Below are positions 35,606 to 44,774 of a stretch of DNA of 64,000 nt, piece by piece. The notes below the pieces were generated by a model that worked only from the letters and a program-made list of their open reading frames with translations, ran no database searches and had not been told where the DNA came from. Position numbers and translations under genes: made by a program. Origin of the DNA: Cyclobacterium qasimii M12-11B (lineage in GTDB: Bacteria > Bacteroidota > Bacteroidia > Cytophagales > Cyclobacteriaceae). Within the stretch, counting starts at the first letter, position 1. Each line of letters begins with the position of its first letter. The stretch spans positions 48,870 through 112,869 of the forward strand of contig NZ_ATNM01000107.1 of assembly GCF_000427295.1 (NCBI RefSeq), in the 5' to 3' direction.

Positions 35606-38600
35606 TTATGGGTTTACGATCAGTTTTTGTTTGTGAACAATGGTTTGCTCATTGCTTACACTTATAATATAGATACCTTTTGGTAAATTTTCCAACGGAA
35701 AGTTTAGTATATTTTCTTCGGTTTTAACCCAATCGAATTGACTGACCAAGTTACCATTCATGTTGTGGATGAAGACACTTCCATTTTCAATTTTAGCAAT
35801 AATTTCCAAAGTGACAGCTCCTTCAGAAGGGTTAGGGAAAATTCGCGTTTTAACTTCAATTGAGGGTTCTTCTCCTTTGGTTCTATTGGTGTAGTACTCT
35901 TGCATACCCTTCAAGTTAACCTTAAAGTTTGGATCATTGGCCTCATTTCCTATGATGGCAATTCCTGAAATACTGGCGTTATTGACAGAAGCAGCCATTT
36001 CCAAATTCAATGTACCGTCGCTTACGATTATGTTTTCGAAGGATAGTAAAGTAGGTGAATTATGGTTTTCTACAAAAATGTCAAAGTTATCTTTTAAAAC
36101 TTCACCTTGAAGGGCGATGTCATAAACCCTTTTACCAGCTTCAGCCTCACCTCCGGCATGCCCAAACCAAAGTTCATTGTGCATGGTAAATACTGTATAA
36201 GTTCCATTTGGAACCGGGAAAGTGTACAATAAGTTTTTTCCATTTCTTTCCGTTTGAAAAAGGGCTTCCTCCTCGATTTCAGCGTTTTCGAAACGGCCTG
36301 AACCAAGATTGAAGTAGTCCTTCGTATCACTTTCAGCAAGAAAAGTAATCCCATTTAATGTCTCATCTGTCGTCCCGCCCGTATTTAAGAAATAAATTAG
36401 ATCTAATTGCGGGACTTCCTCTATGACTTCCCGAATGATCGATATGCCAGAAATAGAAGCATTGTTGACACTTGCAATTAGCTGAAGATTCAAGACCCCA
36501 TCTATTACTTGTACAGCATCAAAGGTGAGTGTGGTGGGATCATTATTGCCCTGTGTATAAATGTCAAAATCATCTTGGACTAACTCATTTTCCACTAAAA
36601 TGTCGAACACGCGGTTTCCAGCTTTTGCTGTAGTCCCACCTTTTCCAAAATAAAGCTCGTTATGATACGTTTTTACTGTGTAAGTTCCATTTTCAATAGG
36701 TATTTCAAACGCTAACTCCGTGGCAAATCTCTCAGATTGGAAAATAATTTCATTGCTTGCTTCAGTATTCGTATAAGTATTTGAACCTGATGAGGAAATG
36801 AATTTACTATTGATTTTCTCGAAATTGAGGTTATTGAATTTTATAGCTTCTTGGTTGCCGGTATGGAAGTGCAAATCCTGTGAATCTTCTTTGGGGATGC
36901 TATTTTCCGTTAACAGGATAAGTGCCAAGGACCCGTAGGGAGGAATGGTCACCTCACCTGAGTATTGCTCTAATTTAGCATCAACATAAGTGCCTGCCAA
37001 AGTTATGGTTTTATTGTTTTTGTTGGATTCGTCTCAAATAACATTACCTCCTCAGGTTTTATCAGTGTGGCTTCTACTTCCACCAGTTCCAAATCATCTA
37101 GCCAATAAGTAATATTTGCCTCATAAGAATGGATTATAAGAGACACTTCACTTTCATCCTCATAGGGGGAAACAGCCAACTCGAAAGTATTGACCGCTGT
37201 GTTGAGTTCAATTGTGCTGATAGGAGACAATCTCTCCCATGGGCTATCAGTAAATCGTAAGTTAAAAGCAAGGTTCCCCACTTTTGTAGCATAACCTTTT
37301 AATGATAATAAATAGGTTTTATCCTTCTTCAAAGCACCTAAATTTATTTTAACTGAGCTGGTTCCAGTATTGGCGACCTTAAGTGCACCTCCAGTTAACT
37401 TATTATTGGCATCCCAGGATGCTTGGCAATCGTTGCAAGATGCGCCAGCAATACTTTTATCGAAAGTAGCATTATCGTAAAGGCTATTTCCAATTTTCTT
37501 ACCGATAGTATAGGTTGAAATGTCAATGGTATTGCTTGTTGAGTTTTTATCTTTATTGTATTTTGCACTCCAATGGTTCAGGTCATCCAATGTTTCTTCT
37601 ATTACTCCATTTTTTAAGTATTGGCTCAGGATACTAAATTCATCACCTAGAGGTCTGAAAAAATAGTTTTTATCAAAATCAGCCATTAAAGAAATATCTG
37701 CTTTATAGGTTTTGACTGAATAGGAATATTGATCAGGAAGCATCGTGAAAAATTGGTTGTTTTCGATGTTTACTTTTCTGGTATCATTGCCAATGATACT
37801 ATTTCCCAATGTAATGGCAGCATGGGTGTTAAAAAACAAATTGTCAGAAACGGATATGGTGTTTCCGTTGGATATTTTTAGTCCACTATTAGTGATATTA
37901 CCGACCGTATTGCCTATGATGGAGACGTTATTGGAATTATCATCCAGGAAAATACCTTCTGCTAGTAACTTGAATTCTACTCCTCTTTTAGGGGCTCCGT
38001 CAATACTTCCGATGCCATTTAGCACAATGTTTTCTTCAATTCTTCTTCCTCTGTAGCTTTGGTATTCGGTGCCTCCAAAGGTGTAAATTCCCCCACCATC
38101 ACTTTTTATCAGACAATAGGTGTCTACAAAATTATTCTTGACCACTGTATAGTTACCACTAAATTGGATGCCATTAAACCCAGTGTTAATTATGGAATTG
38201 TTTTGGATCAATATGTTTTCCCCACTTGCGAAAATCCCTATTCCGGCGGCATCGTCATTTCTGGTTCTTCCGGAGATCAAACCGGTGTTGGTTATTTCAT
38301 TGTCTCGGACAATCGCTCCATCATTTCCATATTTTAAGAACAAGCCGTTATTATAGTTCTGCCGGACAATATTGCGCTCTATTAATAGGTCCACCACACC
38401 CAGGGCATGAATACCGTCTTCACCGGAAAAAGATATTTCAGAATCACTTACTTTAATGTTATCTCCACCTTCCAATTGAAGAATGTTTTCATTTGCGCCC
38501 TTAAACTGGAGATTTTGAATGCTGATATTACTTTCAAGATAGTCTTTGGTCAATAAGTTGTCGAGCGTACTTACTTCAATAGATTTGGTAGAAGGATCCT

Positions 38601-39363
38601 CGTTGCCAAAATAAACACTTATTTTTTTATTGGTAGGGTTAAAAAACCACTCGCCAAACGAATCGAGGGTGCTGATGTGATTTGAGATAAAGAAACCATA
38701 ACCTACTTGGGCAGAATAGGGACTGATACTTCCATTGTAATGAATTTGTTGGCCAGTTTGTGATTCGATTTTATACCTGTTGATTATCCAGTCCTTTGCT
38801 TTTATCACTATGTCTGCCCCTTTCCAGTTGTGATAACTTAGTAATTGCTCACTGTATATCACATTGGTTTCCGTCCTATTAATGGTCAAATAACCATCGT
38901 TTTCGATACCAATGTTTGGATACCTGCCCATTTCATTGATCTTCCCATCGATTAAAAGTACCTGGACAGTGTTTGAATTGACAGGGTCAATGCTTTCATA
39001 AATACCATTACCGATAGCTTTCCAGCCTTTGATTGATTGGAAAGAAGTAATTATGGGTTTTGATCCTGACCCATAGCTTCCAATTGTTATCGGTGAAGAA
39101 GCAGAACCTGAAGCTTCAATATGTAAGGTGCCATAAAAAGTTTCACCTCTTTTAAACAAAATACCATCCCCGGGTTTAAGCTTGTTGAACTGGGAATTGA
39201 CTTTTTCAATCGATTTCCATGGTGTGGCTGGATTTTGTGCTTCTTCCAAAGTTCGGGTATCATCTCCGGTTTTATCAGAGACATAGTAGTTCGACGCATA
39301 ACTATTAGAAATAGAAAATGCCATACTGAAAAGGAAGCAAACGGCTAAAAATTGGAATCTCAT
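35606..39363 (-). pseudogene. Large exported beta-helix/malectin protein with T9SS sorting domain, split by a one-base frameshift
   Basis: Two frames form one protein of about 1252 residues. The first (37003-39363) has a signal peptide, right-handed parallel beta-helix repeats (about 40-600, many Asn-rich turns such as NNVSIIGNTVGN), then a carbohydrate-binding-like beta domain (about 640-770), and stops after FETNPTKTIKP. The second (35606-37000) starts with the continuing TLAGTYVDAKLEQYSG, has two malectin-like domains (each with FLNTGGT-type or NGTYTV..HNELWFG-type motifs) and ends in a T9SS type A sorting domain (FPNPSEGAVTLEI...KQKLIVNP). One more A in the A5 run at 37017-37021 joins them. 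It is exported to the surface and likely acts on or binds a polysaccharide. Confidence 0.82.
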
Positions 39364-39700
39364 GCTATTAAAATTAAAAATTACATCTTTTGTTTTCTAT
39401 ACTTTCATAAAACATGTTTTGTTTTATGAGTATTTTATACTTAAAAAAATTATTTAATAAATTATCCTTTCCTTTTTAAGGATTAAATAAAATTAAATAT
39501 TGGTCTTCTGTTTTAATAATCAAATATATAGATTTAATTATTATTTATAAAAATTAGTGTTTTAATAAAATAAAAATACTTTTTGAAGGCTGTTGAAAGC
39601 TTAGGTCTGTTTGTCGATATTCAGGAGTCCTATATGGAATCCAATCATGTGGATATACTCCTATTCATTTCCCTCGCACTATTTTGGCAATTAAAAACCT
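39364..39700. other. AT-rich intergenic region with inverted repeat
   Basis: These 337 bases are extremely AT-rich with no gene. They contain the 9-bp inverted repeat at 39405-39429 and probably the promoter of the leftward beta-helix gene. Confidence 0.55.
39405..39429. promoter_or_regulatory. Possible operator upstream of the beta-helix gene
   Basis: TCATAAAAC and GTTTTATGA are perfect 9-base inverted arms around ATGTTTT, and AAACATGTTT inside is itself a palindrome. It lies 42-66 bases upstream of the start codon. The binding protein is unknown. Confidence 0.35.
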
Positions 39701-40501
39701 TTATTTACTAAGATTTCTTGCCGCCATATCCTGTTTGAATACCCCCTCCAAAAGCTTGTACAGTTCTGGATGTTTTCGCTTTAGTAATTTTGGTCGCTCA
39801 AAGAAATACTCACTCGCAACGGAGAAGAACTCTGCTTGATTGGTGCCTCCGTAGGGATTTATGTCTGATTTTCCAGCCTGAATTTCCACCAGCTTTTTAT
39901 TGATAAAATCCAGCCAGGGTATGGTGTATTGCCTTTCCATAAGCGAAGAGGGGACACCATCGACAGTTCCATCTATTTTGTCGATCAAATGTACAAACTC
40001 GTGAATCGCTGTGTTTTTCTTGTCAGTTTCATTTTGAAAGCCAAGTTTCAATGCTTTTTGGGATAAAATCATTACCCCCTCCATTGGGCCATTTCCAACC
40101 ATTCCTGCAACCCTTCTATCTTCACCCTCTGTTGCGAAGCCTTCATTAAACAATGTTGGGTAGATCAATACCTCATAAAGATTGATGTATTTCCAATCTT
40201 CAAACCCAAATATGGGGATAATGGCACTGGCCGCAACAAGTATTTTATCGGTAAGGTCTATGTTTGTTTTTACCCCGGTTATTTTACAGTTCAATAAGAA
40301 CTCTTGAATTTTGTATTCAAATCTTTTTTGCTCCTCAGCGGACAATGACCTGTAATAGGAAACTGTATTGTTCAGCACATTTCTCCATTCTGTAGGGAAA
40401 GGCTCATTGGGTAAAATCCATTTTGAATCCTTTTTTCTTTTGAAATAGAAACCAATGAAACCAAATACAATTACAAAGAATAAAACATAAAGAAACGTCA
40501 T
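39701..40501 (-). CDS. MtfA-type zinc metallopeptidase (M90)
   Basis: A 266-residue protein with an N-terminal membrane helix (about 3-20), then a domain that ends with the M90 signature. WILPNEPFPTEWRNVLNNTVSYYRSLS and the zinc site IHEFVHLIDKIDG (His167, Glu168, His171) are visible, with FFSVASEYFFERP as the third ligand region. In enterobacteria MtfA links to glucose transport control; in Bacteroidota its role is unknown. It lies alone on the minus strand. Confidence 0.88.
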   Translation of the reverse strand: MTFLYVLFFVIVFGFIGFYFKRKKDSKWILPNEPFPTEWRNVLNNTVSYYRSLSAEEQKRFEYKIQEFLLNCKITGVKTNIDLTDKILVAASAIIPIFGFEDWKYINLYEVLIYPTLFNEGFATEGEDRRVAGMVGNGPMEGVMILSQKALKLGFQNETDKKNTAIHEFVHLIDKIDGTVDGVPSSLMERQYTIPWLDFINKKLVEIQAGKSDINPYGGTNQAEFFSVASEYFFERPKLLKRKHPELYKLLEGVFKQDMAARNLSK

Positions 40502-40649
40502 AGGGAATTGTATAGTTTAAGCGGGATAAAGGTAACAATTGATTAACGATTATAGCTGTAACAGGTTGCTGCAAGCCATTGGAAATTATTTAGGAAATAG
40601 GCATTAATGCCAATAATGTCCTGCTATCAAAATGGAAAAGCTTAAGGAG

Positions 40650-41060
40650 CTATGGTACTTTTGTAATGTTAGTTGTTTTTATAAAAACCAACAGGAAGAA
40701 TACACAAAATATAAGGTCATTTATCCCATATATCGAGTAAAATAGGCCAGCCATGATGTCTTTTTCATACACTTCAGAAACATTATTGTCAAGCATCCAT
40801 TTGATCCAGATATAGCCATAAATGGATTTTTCAATGGCAAAAACAGCCACAAGCCATTTCACTTTTTCATAATCGTAGGCAATGGAAATATACGCCAATC
40901 CCCAAATTACAATCATTAACAAGCCAAAGTTTGACATGACCACTGGATCATATTCAGGAATGGTAGAATTGCTAAAGAACCTTGAAAAAATCAAGACCGT
41001 TAAGTTCATTAAACCTGATAGTATAAAGCCTTTTGCAATTGTTTTATCTTGGATATTCAT
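40650..41060 (-). CDS. Four-helix membrane protein of unknown function
   Basis: A 136-residue protein with four hydrophobic helices (about 11-30, 42-60, 65-85 and 108-130), including LLMIVIWGLAYISIAY and LIFCVFFLLVFIKTT. No family motif is recognised. It starts MNIQDKTIAKGF and is preceded by a normal-looking gap; its neighbours do not suggest a function. Confidence 0.6.
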   Translation of the reverse strand: MNIQDKTIAKGFILSGLMNLTVLIFSRFFSNSTIPEYDPVVMSNFGLLMIVIWGLAYISIAYDYEKVKWLVAVFAIEKSIYGYIWIKWMLDNNVSEVYEKDIMAGLFYSIYGINDLIFCVFFLLVFIKTTNITKVP

Positions 41061-41341
41061 GTTTCAGGAGTATAAATAACAATCGTTGGTATAAGAAAAA
41101 TTGTGCCAATGTTCAAGACGAATCAAACATCGGCAAATCTATTCCAAAAAGTCAAAAGCAGTAATTACCTCTGCCAGTTACGAATTTTTACGCATAGCAG
41201 GATGAGAATATAGGTCAAATAGGTGACCGATCGTATGAGATTTGGGCGATAAAACAGGTGTAAGTATACCAGCCAAGCGAAAGGGTACGGGGAAATGCCG
41301 TGAGCAAATTGCCCACGGCTTGATTCTCCAAAAACTATACC

Positions 41342-42169
41342 TTATCTAATCTGACCACGTAGTAAACCACCACCATGTTGGGTGGAGTGAATGTTTACAT
41401 ACAAGGGATCATTGTTTATCGTGGTAAGTTCAGCATCAGTTAAAGCAAGGCTTTTTGTTATGTCTAGTTGGGCATTGTCTGTAAAGCCCAGGTTTACAAG
41501 TACGCCACCATTAACCTCTGCTGATCCTTGGTGAATATGACCTGCATTGATCGCATCAGTAGCATCCAGGTCATTCACCGTGGCTTTGTAAATCATTGTA
41601 TTGCCTATTATTCTTAAATAAGCAGCACCTGTTTCATTTCTTCCAGTAATTGCAGGGACTTCATTGGCAGGCGATAAAGCTACATTGTAGGCATTGTCAA
41701 TGGTCTGGTCAATTTGTCCTCTTACCAAACCTGCTGTTTCGTCTGTAGAATGTACATTGACATATACATCACTGCCTTTCAAGGTAGTTACTTCACCATC
41801 AGTTAATGTAACTGTCCCTGTGGCCATATTGCCTGAAAAGGAGATATCGGCACCATCAACCAATGTAATGGCTACACTTCCAGCCGTAACGACATCACCT
41901 GTGTGAACATGGGCTTTAGTCAAAGCATCGGTTGACAAAAGATTGTTTATTATAATTGTGAATTCCAGGGTATTGTCGTCAAACAAGTTCATTTTAATAT
42001 TACCCGTTTCATCTCTTCCCATAACCATTGGGATTTCATAAGCATTGTCCAAATCAATATCGAAGATTTGTACACTAACTTTGGCAGGGGTATCGTCGTC
42101 ATCGTCTTTGCAACTGAATGTAATCAGTGCAAAAAAACTTAGCATTAATAATAGGTTTCTTACTTTCAT
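41342..42169 (-). CDS. CHRD-domain lipoprotein (two CHRD domains)
   Basis: A 275-residue lipoprotein with the lipobox TFSC followed by KDDDDD, a strong surface-export signal in Bacteroidota. It has two CHRD domains (about 45-160 and 165-275), each with an AHVHTGDV or AGHIHQGSA segment and a VHSTDETAGLVRGQID or IHSTQHGGGLLRGQIR closing segment. CHRD is a beta-immunoglobulin-type domain shared with chordin; in bacteria its role is not known, and surface binding is likely. Confidence 0.88.
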   Translation of the reverse strand: MKVRNLLLMLSFFALITFSCKDDDDDTPAKVSVQIFDIDLDNAYEIPMVMGRDETGNIKMNLFDDNTLEFTIIINNLLSTDALTKAHVHTGDVVTAGSVAITLVDGADISFSGNMATGTVTLTDGEVTTLKGSDVYVNVHSTDETAGLVRGQIDQTIDNAYNVALSPANEVPAITGRNETGAAYLRIIGNTMIYKATVNDLDATDAINAGHIHQGSAEVNGGVLVNLGFTDNAQLDITKSLALTDAELTTINNDPLYVNIHSTQHGGGLLRGQIR

Positions 42170-42564
42170 ATTCTAAAAATTTTAATGGTAGGGTCTACTC
42201 CTTTTTATAGTCCTTTTTCGACAGGTTCAGACTTTGATTCCTTTTTTGAATGCATATAATGGTTGGCACATAAAGTAAAACCATCTACAGGCTATTACAA
42301 TTATATAATAGCGGTTTCAAGATGAATATAAGGTAAAAAAATGATCAGTCCTAAGTTTAAGTGGCTTGGAACAAACCGCTTAAGTAAGCGGGTTCTTTTA
42401 AGTAATCGCTATGGCCATTGACATTGTTTAATAGGGCTGAATTCTAAAGGTATTACTGAAAGATATTTTTTAAAAGTGTTTTACATCAAGTATAAGGTAA
42501 GCCACTGAAGGGTAAGCGTGAGTTGCGCCATCTAAAAGTCGCTCTGTAGGCTGCCCACAAGGAT
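42170..42564. other. Intergenic region with hairpin and repeat fragment
   Basis: No gene is seen. CCGCTTA-AG-TAAGCGG forms a 7-bp hairpin at 42376-42391 that may end the epimerase gene. TTTTCGACAGGTTCAG at 42215-42230 belongs to the short TTCGAC...CTCAG repeat family also found at 51165 and 54419. Confidence 0.5.
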
Positions 42565-43578
42565 CTAGGTAGTGCTTTTCTTTCCCCAATCCTTCTTTAA
42601 ATAGTTCATAGCATCAATAAGGGCCTCTTTGGAAGGTTTGGGATTGAAGTCCAGTTCCTGCCTTGATTTCTGGATGTCGTAGTCTTGTTTCAAACCATAA
42701 AACATGTCCAGGTAATGCCTTTGTAGCAAGGGTTCTTTGCCAGTGATTTTGCTGCCAAACTCCATGAGTCCTGCTACACAATACAAAAGGGATTTGGGTA
42801 CTTTTTTAGGTGTTTTTAATTTTAATTCCGGGTACAATTCGGACGCTATTTTAACGCTTTCTTGTAAGGTGGTGTGTTGTTCGTTCGAAAGGATGTAGCG
42901 TTCTCCATTTTTGCCCTTCAACATAGCCTTGTAAGCTCCAGAAGCCACATCCTTTACGTCAATCCAATTTAAGGTGACATTCGTATCGACAGGAATTTCT
43001 CCATTCAAAATTTGATAGACAAGCTTGTTGGTATAACTGAGCTTAAAGGCTTCACTGCCAATCATGGCAGAGGGTAAGATCAAAACAGTTCTAATGCCAT
43101 ATTTTTCGCCCAATTCAATGGCCAGCTTGTCAGAATCATTTTTGGAATTGTAATACCAGTTTCGCCGGTCTTTATTGTAGCCGTTGTCCACATTTGCTGG
43201 TAACTGGGTGAAGTCCAAAGCGGCTACTGAACTTACATAAACAATGTTCTGTATGCCACATTCCCTGGCCATGTCAAATACATTCTGAGTACCTTTTACG
43301 TTATTGTCATAGATTTCTACCTTAGGATCTTTGGCCCACATGCTAAAATTTGCTCCTACAGCATAGAGGTTGGTGATGCCCTTGAAGGCTTTCTTAAGTG
43401 AAGCCCTATCGGTAATGTCTGCGGGTACTACTTCACAATCTAAACCCTCAAAGGATTCCAGGTTGTTTGCATTTCTTACCGTAGCCCTTACCCTCAGGTT
43501 TTTAGAAAGTAATAACCTGACCAAATTATTGCCTAAATGCCCATTGGCACCTGTTACTAATGAAATTTCCTTGCTCAT
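42565..43578 (-). CDS. NAD(P)-dependent epimerase/dehydratase
   Basis: About 337 residues from the Met that opens MSKEISLVTGANGHLGNNLV (an in-frame Met 12 codons upstream is less likely). The Rossmann GANGHLGNNL and the catalytic YVSSVAALDF with a later YYNSK mark an extended short-chain dehydrogenase of the dihydroflavonol-reductase branch. It lies 60 bases after a Crp/Fnr regulator, making another regulator-dehydrogenase pair. The substrate is unknown. Confidence 0.86.
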   Translation of the reverse strand: MSKEISLVTGANGHLGNNLVRLLLSKNLRVRATVRNANNLESFEGLDCEVVPADITDRASLKKAFKGITNLYAVGANFSMWAKDPKVEIYDNNVKGTQNVFDMARECGIQNIVYVSSVAALDFTQLPANVDNGYNKDRRNWYYNSKNDSDKLAIELGEKYGIRTVLILPSAMIGSEAFKLSYTNKLVYQILNGEIPVDTNVTLNWIDVKDVASGAYKAMLKGKNGERYILSNEQHTTLQESVKIASELYPELKLKTPKKVPKSLLYCVAGLMEFGSKITGKEPLLQRHYLDMFYGLKQDYDIQKSRQELDFNPKPSKEALIDAMNYLKKDWGKKSTT

Positions 43579-43638
43579 GATGTTGTATTTTGTTTGAGCA
43601 AATTTCAACAGCAATTAAGGATTTAAAAATAACATTTG

Positions 43639-44208
43639 TTAGAAAGCGATTTGCTTGCGTATCCTGCTTAAAGATTGAGGTGCTATGCCTAAGAAAGAGG
43701 CGATATTGTCTACGGATACATTTAAAGCCAATTCGGGGTGTTGATTTAAAAATTTTAGGTAACGCTCTTTAGCGGTTAAAACTTGAAAATCTTTTACTCG
43801 CGCTAATTTACAACTCAGGTGTTCATTGGTTACTGTTTTTACAAGTTCGGCCCAGATGGGCGTCGTTTCTTGTAACAATACAAAGTCAGGTTTTGAGATT
43901 TTTACCAGGGTGCAATCGGTAACTGTTTCATAATAATCGGAAGAGGGCGTTTCGCTCATAAAACTATCCAAAGAGGTAAAGAAATCATTTTCTGGCACCA
44001 AATGCTGCACGACAAGTTTACCTTCTATATTTTGATACCCTTTTACAATTCCTGTACTCAAAAAATACACATAACGTTCAATTTTTCCTGCCTCTAAAAG
44101 TATGGTTTGCGCTGGCACATTTTCCGTGGTAAAGTATTTTTCAAGCAAAGCCATGTCTTCCTTGCTTACTGTAAAGCGTGTGTCGATATAGTTGCGCAGA
44201 TTTTTCAT
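43639..44208 (-). CDS. Crp/Fnr family transcriptional regulator
   Basis: About 189 residues from the Met opening MKNLRNYIDTRF (a Met 9 codons upstream is possible). It has a cyclic-nucleotide-type barrel (about 15-110: TILLEAGKIERYVYFLSTGIVKGY) and a short C-terminal helix-turn-helix (VDNIASFLGIAPQSLSRIRKQ, about 165-185). It is probably the controller of the epimerase gene 60 bases downstream. Confidence 0.88.
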   Translation of the reverse strand: MKNLRNYIDTRFTVSKEDMALLEKYFTTENVPAQTILLEAGKIERYVYFLSTGIVKGYQNIEGKLVVQHLVPENDFFTSLDSFMSETPSSDYYETVTDCTLVKISKPDFVLLQETTPIWAELVKTVTNEHLSCKLARVKDFQVLTAKERYLKFLNQHPELALNVSVDNIASFLGIAPQSLSRIRKQIAF

Positions 44209-44337
44209 CGGTACGTGTTGAATTGGAAGAGTCAAAGCCTGGGGTGGGAGGGCAATTCTTTTGTATCTCTCTTCCCCGCATTAAATGTACAAGTATTTTA
44301 TTTATATCCTGAATTTGAGCCAATTTCATGGCACAAT

Positions 44338-44390
44338 CGTCATTATGAGGCTTTGCGATGGGCTTGTTTGGGGAAAGCCGTGGGAATCCC
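44338..44390. repeat. Dispersed repeat, family A copy 1
   Basis: A 53-base segment starting CGTCATTATGAGGCTTTG and ending GCCGTGGGAATCCC. It aligns without gaps to the copy at 44692-44744 and to the start of the copy at 30228. Confidence 0.65.
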
Positions 44391-44507
44391 TAGGTGGGGC
44401 TGCCAAAACTTTCCTTACAACAGCAAGTAGGCGAAATGGGTTTGGCTTCACAATGTAATTCGGATTCGATAACAATTCAATTAACGTCCTGTTGTTAGTT
44501 AGCGTTT

Positions 44508-44558
44508 GGATTTTGTCAGTATTGTTGCTAAAAACAGGCAACAATACCGCCAAAATCC
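44508..44558. repeat. Long inverted repeat hairpin
   Basis: The 21-base left arm (44508-44528, GGATTTTGTCAGTATTGTTGC) and right arm (44538-44558) pair at 19 of 21 positions around the 9-base loop TAAAAACAG. It resembles a mobile hairpin element of the MITE or REP type. Confidence 0.6.
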
Positions 44559-44579
44559 GATGTCGTTAATGTTCTCGGT

Positions 44580-44626
44580 CCACGGGTTTCACCCGTGGTT
44601 ATTATTGTTGAAGCCCTTTAGGCTTC
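44580..44626. repeat. Paired short palindromes (CCACGGGT and GAAGCC units)
   Basis: CCACGGGT-TTC-ACCCGTGG at 44580-44598 is followed by GAAGCC-CTTTA-GGCTTC at 44610-44626. CACGGGTT recurs at 44645. Palindromes of this kind are typical of dispersed extragenic repeats in Bacteroidota. Confidence 0.55.
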
Positions 44627-44691
44627 TTTGTTTTCGTTTAAATTCACGGGTTGGTTCATTCACTTGATATGGAATTATCTCATAACACGAT

Positions 44692-44744
44692 CGTCATTCT
44701 GAGGCTTAGCGATAGCCCTCTATAGGCAAAGCCGTGTGAATCCC
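44692..44744. repeat. Dispersed repeat, family A copy 2
   Basis: CGTCATTCTGAGGCTTAGCG to GCCGTGTGAATCCC, 53 bases, the same length as copy 1 with scattered mismatches. Confidence 0.65.
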
Positions 44745-44774
44745 AAGCTAGTTGGACCTTCTCCGACGGGAGCA

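Larger units (their letters stand above)
44209..44774. other. Repeat-rich intergenic region
   Basis: These 566 bases hold no gene. They contain two copies of a dispersed repeat (44338-44390, 44692-44744), a 21-bp near-perfect inverted repeat (44508-44558) and two short hairpins (44580-44598 and 44610-44626). They may have insulated the sulfatase operon from its neighbour, or simply collected mobile repeats. Confidence 0.65.

Noticed and set aside
35410..35667. An 85-residue + strand frame
   Set aside because: It overlaps the end of the large beta-helix protein on the other strand, has a poor composition and no motif; it is most likely chance.
44330..44760. CRISPR array
   Set aside because: The repeats are only two, of 53 bases and far apart, without regular spacers or cas genes; they fit dispersed repeats instead.
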